Positions 1 to 5,547 of a stretch of DNA of 7,460 nt are shown piece by piece. Origin of the DNA: Ruminococcus sp. (lineage in GTDB: Bacteria > Bacillota > Clostridia > Oscillospirales > Acutalibacteraceae); the NCBI GenBank assembly GCA_023667385.1, contig JAMPAE010000068.1:1-7460 (forward strand). The letters are read 5' to 3'. A program made the translations under genes and the position numbers. A model generated the notes under the pieces. The model saw only the letters and a list, made by a program, of their open reading frames with translations, did not search any database and had not been told where the DNA came from. The stretch's first letter is position 1; every line of letters starts with the position of its first letter.

Positions 1-284
1 CCTTTTTGAAGAAGCGGTAAAATTGACGGAATGTTTATATTAAGGCTTTCAAGCATCTTATGATTGAGAAAAACATGGAAAATGTTTTGATCTGCTTTCC
101 AATCGGTTGCACAATTTTCAAGGCTTTTTGCTGCAGAGCTTTCATCGTTGACCGTGATGCTATTTGATGCACCTTCAAGCAATGAGATGAGCTTATCTGT
201 TTTGGTATCAAGCAGATAGTAACTTGATGCACAAAAGAAAAAGCATAAAAGCAAGAGAAACAACGCAAAAATTAATCTTTTCAT
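1..284 (-). CDS. DUF4363 family protein, partial (C-terminal end beyond the window)
   Basis: The reading frame opens with ATG at 284-282 and stays open for 94 codons to the left edge, so the C-terminal end is missing. Residues 1-3 (MKR) are followed by one strongly hydrophobic segment at about 4-25, either a membrane anchor or an uncleaved signal. After it come a polar helix-like stretch (about 26-58) and the segment DWKADQNIFHVFLNHKMLES at 61-80. A short basic start, one membrane helix and a D/E-W plus 'F-x-N/D-H-x-x-L' pattern fit DUF4363. The gene starts on the base after the DUF421 stop codon (TAA at 287-285), and its ribosome site (GAAAGGAAA) lies inside the end of that gene, so the two are probably co-translated. 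DUF4363 genes are often found next to DUF421 genes in Clostridia. The biochemical function is unknown. The family call is from pattern memory and the domain is incomplete here. Confidence 0.75.
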   Translation of the reverse strand, partial: MKRLIFALFLLLLCFFFCASSYYLLDTKTDKLISLLEGASNSITVNDESSAAKSLENCATDWKADQNIFHVFLNHKMLESLNINIPSILPLLQK

Positions 285-962
285 TTAAAGGTTTTCCTTT
301 CTGACAACTATATTTGATCTGCCGTCCTCGGAATGTGTCATAAGCAGAACATCTGAGGCAGCTAATTTATTTTTGCTCAGAATTTTTTTTAGCTCATTTT
401 CAGTCAGATTACATATTTCAAATTCATTTTTAACAAACTTGCCATCGCTGATAACAAGACATGAAAGCTTATTATTCTCAACTTTGATGCCGGCATCCGA
501 ATTTGTGACCGTTTGATTTTCCTTTTTCAGCAAAACGCTTATTGAGCCGTTTGTTTCGATGTATGCATAGTCAACTTCTGATATATCAAAAACATCTTTG
601 AGTCTGAGTGCTTCGATTATGTCGTCAACGCTATAGCGAATCAGTTTCATGTTTTCCTGAACAATTTCACCCTTTTTAATCACCATAACCGAGTGACCTT
701 GAAGCAAAGTGCGAAAACCTCTGGATTTCATTGAAATCACAGAAAAAATCACTTCAAGCGCAATAAGCAGAAAAATACCGACAAGACTTTGAAGCATGGG
801 TGTTTCACTGTCCTGTAAGGGCAGGGCGGCAACTTCCGACAAAAGAATAGTAATAACAAGCTCAGCAGGCTGAAGCTCACCGATTTGCCTTTTACCCATC
901 AGGCGTACCCCTGCAATTATAATAAGATAGATAATAATACCACGAATCATCAACGGCATCAT
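285..962 (-). CDS. DUF421 / YetF-like membrane protein
   Basis: A 225-residue protein with three predicted membrane helices (about 4-19, 32-48 and 57-78) and a soluble C-terminal part. The family signature is clear: R-L-M-G-K-R-Q-I-G-E-L at 20-30 followed by E-L-V-I-T-I-L-L-S-E-V-A at 34-45. The soluble part has the usual order: a 'V-I-x-x-G-x-I' strand (94-100), a 'S-V-D-D-I-I-E-A-L-R' helix (111-120), an 'Y-I-E-T-N-G-S-I-S-V' strand (134-143), and a terminal 'D-V-L-L-M-T' strand (204-209). YetF-type proteins are membrane-bound and some are linked to spores, but no enzymatic role is established. Start choice: a GTG at 971 would give 228 residues but leaves only 2 bases after the ribosome site (974-981), whereas ATG 962 leaves 11; the protein also begins more typically at 962. 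ATG 959 is possible. It is divergent from RNase J and heads a unit with the DUF4363 gene. Confidence 0.9.
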   Translation of the reverse strand: MMPLMIRGIIIYLIIIAGVRLMGKRQIGELQPAELVITILLSEVAALPLQDSETPMLQSLVGIFLLIALEVIFSVISMKSRGFRTLLQGHSVMVIKKGEIVQENMKLIRYSVDDIIEALRLKDVFDISEVDYAYIETNGSISVLLKKENQTVTNSDAGIKVENNKLSCLVISDGKFVKNEFEICNLTENELKKILSKNKLAASDVLLMTHSEDGRSNIVVRKENL

Positions 963-973
963 ATAAATCACAA

Positions 974-981
974 CCCCTTCC
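974..981 (-). promoter_or_regulatory. Ribosome binding site of the DUF421 gene
   Basis: The minus strand reads GGAAGGGG here. It lies 2 bases from an in-frame GTG (971-969) and 11 bases from ATG (962-960). The first spacing is too short for normal initiation, which is why the ATG was taken as the start. Confidence 0.6.
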
Positions 982-1009
982 GTTTATCTAAAAATAATTC
1001 TTGACCTTA

Positions 1010-1032
1010 GAAAATTTTTTAGACAAATTTTC
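1010..1032. repeat. AT-rich inverted repeat in the divergent region
   Basis: GAAAATTT (1010-1017) and AAATTTTC (1025-1032) are perfect 8-base inverted arms around a 7-base spacer. The site falls about 50 bases upstream of the DUF421 start and about 75 bases upstream of the RNase J promoter. It could be a weak hairpin in the DUF421 leader or a binding site, but arms made almost only of A and T arise easily by chance in such DNA. Confidence 0.3.
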
Positions 1033-1078
1033 AATCGCCGCCTGAAATAATTGTTCAAATCAGCGAAAGTAAATTAAG

Positions 1079-1084
1079 ATTATA
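1079..1084 (-). promoter_or_regulatory. Possible -10 element for the DUF421/DUF4363 unit
   Basis: The minus strand reads TATAAT exactly at 1084-1079, about 115 bases upstream of the DUF421 start. No good -35 sequence lies 16-18 bases further upstream (only T-rich sequence around 1101-1108), and there is no extended -10 TG. If real, its upstream half overlaps the -35 of the RNase J promoter, so the two promoters would compete. This is a weak call resting on one hexamer. Confidence 0.25.
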
Positions 1085-1107
1085 AGTCAAACTGCAAAGA
1101 TTAAAAC

Positions 1108-1136
1108 TTGACATAAGCGGAAAAAAATAGTATGAT
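1108..1136 (+). promoter_or_regulatory. Sigma-A type promoter of the RNase J operon
   Basis: TTGACA at 1108-1113 is a perfect -35. After a 17-base spacer, TATGAT at 1131-1136 matches the -10 consensus in five of six positions. Transcription should begin at about 1142-1145, giving a leader of roughly 93 bases before the RNase J start at 1237. The spacer is A-rich (seven A in a row at 1121-1127). No other promoter of this quality was seen in the window, so it may serve the whole plus-strand gene series. Confidence 0.85.
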
Positions 1137-1162
1137 GGCAGTATTAATTTAATATGGGTTGG

Positions 1163-1184
1163 TTTATGGTCATTTGACCGTAAA
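1163..1184 (+). promoter_or_regulatory. Near-palindrome in the RNase J leader: hairpin or operator
   Basis: The arms TTTATGGTCA (1163-1172) and TGACCGTAAA (1175-1184) are inverted copies with one mismatch, separated by two T. In RNA this folds as a 9-base-pair stem (1163-1171 with 1176-1184, one U-G pair) closed by an AUUU loop. It starts about 20 bases after the predicted transcription start. As DNA, the symmetry and position just downstream of a promoter also fit a repressor operator. A second, shorter stem (CCGTA 1178-1182 with TACGG 1189-1193) shares bases with the 3' arm, so the two could not form together. There is no T-run after it, so it is not a terminator. Confidence 0.6.
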
Positions 1185-1215
1185 TGTGTACGGATATATA
1201 ATTATTACAAATTCA

Positions 1216-1222
1216 AAAGGAG
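1216..1222 (+). promoter_or_regulatory. Ribosome binding site of the RNase J gene
   Basis: AAAGGAG is a strong match to the 16S tail, but it lies 14 bases before the ATG at 1237, longer than the usual 6-9. An in-frame GTG overlaps it (1222-1224) and cannot be used with it. No other in-frame start lies in between, so ATG 1237 is still the best choice. Confidence 0.6.
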
Positions 1223-1236
1223 TGTTTCAACCGATA

Positions 1237-3012
1237 ATGAGCGAAAAGAACACCAATAAAGCGCAACCAAGACAGATGAAAAATCAAAGTAAGCCAAAAA
1301 TAAACAAACCGTTTTATTATAAACATAAAAAGAATGTAAAAAAACAAACTGCTCCCGTTAAGGCAAAACCAATTAAAGTTGCTTTCCTCGGCGGTATCAA
1401 TGAAGTTGGCAAAAACATGACAGTTTTTGAATATGAAAACGACATGATTATTGTTGACTGCGGTCTTGCTTTTCCGGATGAGGATATGCTCGGAATTGAC
1501 CTTGTAATTCCTGATTTCACGTATATTGAAAAAAACGCAGACAAAATCAGAGGTATCGTAATTACTCACGGGCACGAAGACCACATCGGCGCTCTTGCGT
1601 ATCTTCTCAGAATCGTTAATATCCCCGTTTACAGCACAAGACTCACCAACGGTCTTATTGAGGGAAAATTAAAAGAGCATGGACTTTTGGGCACCGCTAA
1701 ACTAAACACTGTTAATCCGGGTGAGCACGTTAAAATGGGCTGTTTCGATGTTGAATTCATCCATGTTAACCATTCGATTCCGGATGCTGTTGGTTTCGCA
1801 ATCAAATGCGGCGGCGGCACAATTGTTCACACAGGCGACTTCAAAATTGACAGCACACCGATTGACGGCGGAATGATTGACCTTTCAAGGTTCGGTCAGC
1901 TTGGTAACGAGGGCGTATTGTGCATGATGGCTGATTCAACCAATGCTGAGCGTCCCGGTTTCACTGAAAGTGAGCGCAAGGTTGGTGAATCGTTTGAAAT
2001 GCTGTTCAAAAAAGCCGAAAACAGAAGAATAATTGTTGCAACCTTTGCTTCAAATATCCACCGTGTCCAGCAGATTATCAATGTGGCTCACAAAATCGGC
2101 AGAAAAGTTGCACTTTCAGGCAGAAGCCTTGAAAATGTTGTTGCTGTCAGTCGAGAGCTTGGTTATCTGAAAGTGCCCGAAGGTGTTATTATTGACCTTG
2201 ACCTAATCAAGAAATACAGCGATCATGAGCTGGTTCTCATCACAACAGGCAGCCAGGGTGAGCCAATGTCTGCTTTGACAAGAATGGCTTTGTCCGACCA
2301 CCGAAAGGTTGCAATTACCCCAAACGATTACGTTATTATTTCAGCAACGCCGATACCGGGCAATGAAAAAACCGTCAGCCATGTTATCAATGAGCTGATG
2401 AAGCTTGGTGCAGAAGTGGTTTATGAAAAAATGTATGACGTTCATGTTTCAGGTCATGCCTGCCGTGAAGAACTTAAACTGATGCTTGGCTTGGTAAAAC
2501 CGAAGTATTTCATTCCTGTTCACGGTGAGCAAAAGCATCTTTTAAAACACGCTCAGCTTGCTCAGTCAATGGGTGTCGATAAGAAAAACATTGTCATTGT
2601 TGACAACGGCGTTTGTGTTGAAATGTCAAAAGATAAAATTAAAAAATCAACCCCGGTTCCTGCCGGTTGCGTGTTTGTTGACGGAATCGGCGTCGGCGAT
2701 GTCGGAAACGTTGTTATTCGTGACAGAAAGCATCTCGGTGAAGATGGAATAATCATTGTTGTTGCAGCACTTGATGCAGTAACCGGAGATTTGATTTCAG
2801 GCCCTGACATCGTTTCACGTGGATTTGTATTTGTCAGAGAAGCAGAAGATTTGATTGACGAAGCAAGAAACACTGCATACAGAGCCATAATGAGAAACGG
2901 TGATAAAAACTGGAGCGCAGTCAAAGCAAGAATCAGGGATGATGTTTCTCGTTTGATGTATGAGCGCACAAAGCGAAGTCCAATGGTACTTCCCATTTTG
3001 ATGGAAGTTTAA
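1237..3012 (+). CDS. rnjA: Ribonuclease J (metallo-beta-lactamase / beta-CASP RNase)
   Basis: A 591-residue RNase J, a zinc enzyme with 5'-to-3' exonuclease and endonuclease activity in mRNA decay and RNA maturation. Residues 47-230 form the first part of the metallo-beta-lactamase domain, with the motif T-H-G-H-E-D-H (H111, H113, D115, H116), the ligand histidine in 'V-N-H-S-I-P-D' (H179) and 'H-T-G-D-F-K' (D201). The beta-CASP domain follows, with 'T-T-G-S-Q-G-E-P' (336-343) and 'H-V-S-G-H-A' (403-408). The last metal-site histidine is H429 in 'P-V-H-G-E'. The C-terminal domain has 'S-R-G-F-V' (527-531) and ends in P-M-V-L-P-I-L-M-E-V, nearly as in B. subtilis RNase J1. All catalytic residues are present. 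Residues 1-47 are an added basic tail with 15 Lys/Arg and only one acidic residue. An upstream TTG (1159) would add 26 residues, but it sits inside the leader near the palindrome and has no good ribosome site. It is the first gene of the plus-strand series. Confidence 0.97.
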   Translation: MSEKNTNKAQPRQMKNQSKPKINKPFYYKHKKNVKKQTAPVKAKPIKVAFLGGINEVGKNMTVFEYENDMIIVDCGLAFPDEDMLGIDLVIPDFTYIEKNADKIRGIVITHGHEDHIGALAYLLRIVNIPVYSTRLTNGLIEGKLKEHGLLGTAKLNTVNPGEHVKMGCFDVEFIHVNHSIPDAVGFAIKCGGGTIVHTGDFKIDSTPIDGGMIDLSRFGQLGNEGVLCMMADSTNAERPGFTESERKVGESFEMLFKKAENRRIIVATFASNIHRVQQIINVAHKIGRKVALSGRSLENVVAVSRELGYLKVPEGVIIDLDLIKKYSDHELVLITTGSQGEPMSALTRMALSDHRKVAITPNDYVIISATPIPGNEKTVSHVINELMKLGAEVVYEKMYDVHVSGHACREELKLMLGLVKPKYFIPVHGEQKHLLKHAQLAQSMGVDKKNIVIVDNGVCVEMSKDKIKKSTPVPAGCVFVDGIGVGDVGNVVIRDRKHLGEDGIIIVVAALDAVTGDLISGPDIVSRGFVFVREAEDLIDEARNTAYRAIMRNGDKNWSAVKARIRDDVSRLMYERTKRSPMVLPILMEV

Positions 3013-3033
3013 ATAACACAGGTTAATTATACC

Positions 3034-3041
3034 GAAAGGAA
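3034..3041 (+). promoter_or_regulatory. Likely ribosome binding site of gdpP, oddly far from any start
   Basis: GAAAGGAA is the only ribosome-site-like sequence between RNase J and gdpP. The next in-frame start is ATG 3064, more than 20 bases away, and no ATG, GTG or TTG in the gdpP frame lies closer. The later ATG at 3100 has no such site in front of it. Confidence 0.45.
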
Positions 3042-3048
3042 CGATTAT

Positions 3049-3079
3049 AAGAGCACTGTAGCAATGGCTTTGTGCTTTT
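3049..3079 (+). promoter_or_regulatory. Hairpin enclosing the apparent gdpP start codon
   Basis: AAGAGCAC (3049-3056) pairs with GTGCTTTT (3072-3079) in eight pairs, one of them G-U. Inside, AGC (3060-3062) pairs with GCT (3067-3069), leaving bases 3063-3066 as a four-base loop that contains the ATG at 3064. The stem starts 7 bases after the ribosome-site-like sequence. It could limit gdpP translation or could be a chance fold. There is no U-run, so it is not an intrinsic terminator. Confidence 0.4.
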
Positions 3080-5058
3080 ATGTCGATGACAATTTGTATA
3101 TGAAAAAGTTGTGGAAAAAGTATGATACATTCCTGATTGAATTGGTAACTGCCGTTATTTTTGTTGCAGTTACTGCTTATTTCAATATATGGATTTCTCT
3201 GCTTGAGTTTTTGTGCGTCGCTGTGCTTGTGACTGCAAAACTGTATTATACTAAAACAAAAAAAGAAAAGCTGTTATACCAGGTCAATGCTGTTGCTGAT
3301 GAGCTCGATTTTGAGCAGGGGAAGGCATTCTCAAAGTTGACAGTTGCTTGCTGTGTAATTGATGAAAACGGCAAAATCATTTGGTTTAATGATAGTTTTC
3401 AAATAAGTTTTGACATCGACTCCGATTCTTCAGAAAGAAACATTAAGCAGCTTTTGAAAAAAGAGAAGCTTACAAAGCTTCTTGAGGGCAGAGGCTTCCG
3501 TGTTAAGGTTGATTCTCGGTATTTTGCAATTTATTCAAGTGAAATTGCGCTTGATGATGAAAATGTATATTTGCTTTACTTTTTTGAAGAAACAAAATTA
3601 CGTCTTGTTGAAAAAGAGTATTATGATTCAAGGCCGTCAATCATGCTTTGCGTTATTGATAATGCTGATGAAATATATCAAAACTTCAAGGAAAGCGACT
3701 GCGCTGCAATTTTCAGCAAAATTGAGCAGATGATTGATGACTGGGCAAGCTCTTATGGCGCCCTGTGCAGGAAATTTTCTAATGCAAGAATGCTGATTTT
3801 TGTTGAAGAGCGTGGATTGCAGAGGATGATAAATGATAAATTTTCAATCCTTGAAGAAATCAGAAATCTCACTTATAATGAGAAAAATACTGAGGTTGCG
3901 CTTTCCATCGGCGTTGGCAAAGAATCCAATCTCAATGATGCAAACAATTCTGCAAAACAGGCGCTTGACATGGCTCAAAGCCGTGGCGGTGACCAAGTTG
4001 CAATTAAGCATGAAGCACAGTATAAATTTTACGGCGGTGTTTCCGAAGGATTTGAAAAGAAAAACAAAGTCAGAACAAGACTTATTGCAAAAACCATTGC
4101 AGAAATCATTAAAGACAGCGACAATGTTCTGATTATGGGACATCGTTATTCAGATTTTGATGCTGTTGGCAGCGCAATCGGTATGTATTGCATTGCAAAG
4201 CACTTTTCTGTGCCGGCTAATCTTGTTATTGACAGAAAAACCACACTCGCCGGTGCTCTTACAGATAAGCTTTGTGATAAATACGGAAAAGATCTTATCG
4301 TTTCGCCGGTTGACGCATTGGGAAAGGTTAAGGAAAATACGCTTGTGATCGTTGTTGATACTCATAAGCAGGATTTTACTGAATGCCCAATGCTTATTGA
4401 CAGAGCAGGAAAGGTGATGGTAATTGACCATCACAGAAAGTCAGTCAGCTTTATTGAGGACACGGTTGTGTTTTATCATATGCCAAATTCATCTTCCGCT
4501 TCGGAAATGGTTACTGAGCTCGTTCAGTATGTTGATTCAAAGCCTGTTATTGATTCACTTGCCGCACAGGCACTGTTTGCAGGCATCATGCTTGATACAA
4601 AAAACTTTGTTATCAGAACGGGAGTCAGAACGTTTGAAGCTGCGGCATATCTGAAGAGTCGCTCTGCCAATACTGTTGAGGTTAAGAAGCTGTTTGCCAA
4701 TGACATGGATATTTTCCGAGACAGAAATGCTGTTATCGACTCTGCCGCAAAATACAGAGATCAATGTGCAATTTCCGTTGCCGCATTTGAAAGCCCGAAT
4801 ATCAGATTGGTAACATCACAAGCATCAGATGAAATGCTTAATATTGATGGTGTTAAGGCCTCTTTTGTTCTTTATAAAAGCGGGAACGGCGTTAATATTT
4901 CAGCAAGGTCTTTCGGCGAAATCAACGTTCAGCTTATCATGGAGACACTTGGCGGCGGCGGGCATCAGGCAATGTCGGCATGCCAGCTTGCAGACACAAC
5001 AATGGAAGCGGCGATTGAAAAGCTTAAAGCAGCAATTGATAAATACTTAGACAAATAG
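3064..5058 (+). CDS. gdpP: Cyclic-di-AMP phosphodiesterase GdpP (YybT family)
   Basis: A 664-residue membrane protein (B. subtilis GdpP is about 659) that hydrolyses c-di-AMP, the messenger controlling potassium balance, osmolyte uptake and wall stress. Two membrane helices lie at about 23-40 and 43-60. A degenerate PAS domain (about 85-185) follows, then a degenerate GGDEF domain (about 190-325) in which the signature is replaced by 'R-G-G-D-Q-V-A-I-K' (307-315), as is usual in this family. The DHH catalytic domain has 'M-G-H-R-Y-S-D-F-D' (H360, D364, D366), 'V-D-T-H' (D432), D-H-H (455-457) and 'M-L-D-T-K' (D511). The DHHA1 domain has G-G-G-H at 631-634. All metal-binding motifs are intact, so it should be active. 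The start is uncertain: ATG 3064 is the longest choice, and ATG 3100 would begin M-K-K-L-W-K-K-Y-D and give 652 residues. It lies 51 bases after RNase J and 46 before rplI. Confidence 0.96.
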   Translation: MALCFYVDDNLYMKKLWKKYDTFLIELVTAVIFVAVTAYFNIWISLLEFLCVAVLVTAKLYYTKTKKEKLLYQVNAVADELDFEQGKAFSKLTVACCVIDENGKIIWFNDSFQISFDIDSDSSERNIKQLLKKEKLTKLLEGRGFRVKVDSRYFAIYSSEIALDDENVYLLYFFEETKLRLVEKEYYDSRPSIMLCVIDNADEIYQNFKESDCAAIFSKIEQMIDDWASSYGALCRKFSNARMLIFVEERGLQRMINDKFSILEEIRNLTYNEKNTEVALSIGVGKESNLNDANNSAKQALDMAQSRGGDQVAIKHEAQYKFYGGVSEGFEKKNKVRTRLIAKTIAEIIKDSDNVLIMGHRYSDFDAVGSAIGMYCIAKHFSVPANLVIDRKTTLAGALTDKLCDKYGKDLIVSPVDALGKVKENTLVIVVDTHKQDFTECPMLIDRAGKVMVIDHHRKSVSFIEDTVVFYHMPNSSSASEMVTELVQYVDSKPVIDSLAAQALFAGIMLDTKNFVIRTGVRTFEAAAYLKSRSANTVEVKKLFANDMDIFRDRNAVIDSAAKYRDQCAISVAAFESPNIRLVTSQASDEMLNIDGVKASFVLYKSGNGVNISARSFGEINVQLIMETLGGGGHQAMSACQLADTTMEAAIEKLKAAIDKYLDK

Positions 5059-5059
5059 G

Positions 5060-5082
5060 ATTTTTACGTCATGCATTTTTAC
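5060..5082 (+). repeat. Short direct repeat between gdpP and rplI
   Basis: ATTTTTAC occurs at 5060-5067 and again at 5075-5082, each followed closely by ATG-containing sequence. It may be a small slippage duplication. It forms no terminator, which supports read-through from gdpP into rplI. Confidence 0.35.
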
Positions 5083-5104
5083 ATGGCAGAAAGGATGGAT
5101 TCAA

Positions 5105-5545
5105 ATGAAAGTTATTTTAAAACAGGATGTTAAAGGCTTAGGTAAAAAGGGTGAACTTGTCAATGCTTCTGACGGCTATGCAAGAAACTTCCTTTTTCCG
5201 AAAAATTTGGCGGCAGAAGCAAACGCTCAAGCAATGTCAGAATTAAAAAATAAAGAGCAAGCCGAAAAATACAGAATTGCAACTGAAACTGCCGCTGCTA
5301 AAGAAGCTGCTGCAAAAATTTCAGGCAAAACAATCAGAATCACTGCAAAAGCAGGTCAAAACGGCAAGCTTTTCGGCTCTGTAACATCAAAAGAAATTGC
5401 TGAATTGGTTGAAAAAGAGTTCGGAATCAAAACAGATAAAAGAAAAATCACTGTTGATGATATTAAACAATTCGGCACTTATGAATTTGAAGTTAAGCTT
5501 TATCAGGGAATCTCTGCGAAGCTTTTCGTTATGGTCGGTGAATAA
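5105..5545 (+). CDS. rplI: 50S ribosomal protein bL9
   Basis: A 146-residue bL9, close to the usual 147-150. It binds 23S rRNA near the L1 stalk and spans out from the ribosome, where it helps limit frameshifting and ribosome bypassing. The N-terminal rRNA-binding domain (about 1-50) carries the family signature 'G-L-G-K-K-G-E-L-V' (11-19) and 'D-G-Y-A-R-N-F-L-F-P' (23-32). A long, alanine- and lysine-rich connecting helix (about 40-75) leads to the C-terminal domain (about 77-146) with 'G-Q-N-G-K-L-F-G-S-V-T'. Nothing is missing. The start is secure: AGAAAGGA at 5088-5095 lies 9 bases before the ATG. It is followed after only 2 bases by dnaB, as in B. subtilis where rplI precedes the replicative helicase gene. 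Confidence 0.98.
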   Translation: MKVILKQDVKGLGKKGELVNASDGYARNFLFPKNLAAEANAQAMSELKNKEQAEKYRIATETAAAKEAAAKISGKTIRITAKAGQNGKLFGSVTSKEIAELVEKEFGIKTDKRKITVDDIKQFGTYEFEVKLYQGISAKLFVMVGE

Positions 5546-5547
5546 TA

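Noticed and set aside
35..268. Minus-strand 77-codon frame overlapping the left-edge gene
   Set aside because: It is a shifted frame of the DUF4363 gene, which has the better start, ribosome site and family pattern.
1154..1177. A seven-codon open frame (M-G-W-F-M-V-I) in the RNase J leader, overlapping the palindrome, as a possible leader peptide
   Set aside because: It has no ribosome site, would start about 11 bases from the predicted transcript 5' end, and shows no run of regulatory codons.
1159..1236. TTG start at 1159 giving a 617-residue RNase J
   Set aside because: The extra 26 codons cover the palindrome and the ribosome site of the ATG at 1237, TTG 1159 has no clear ribosome site, and the added residues match nothing typical of the family.
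1143..1236. c-di-AMP riboswitch (ydaO type) upstream of the gdpP operon
   Set aside because: The leader is only about 93 bases and contains one or two short stems, too small for that riboswitch.
1213..2996. Several minus-strand open frames (60-144 codons) opposite RNase J
   Set aside because: They are antisense shadows of a well-supported gene, with no ribosome sites and no recognisable domains.
3013..3063. Intrinsic terminator between RNase J and gdpP
   Set aside because: The only stem is the one around the gdpP start, and it is not followed by a U-run.
3676..4041. Active diguanylate cyclase domain in GdpP
   Set aside because: The signature is R-G-G-D-Q-V rather than G-G-D-E-F, the normal degenerate form in GdpP proteins.
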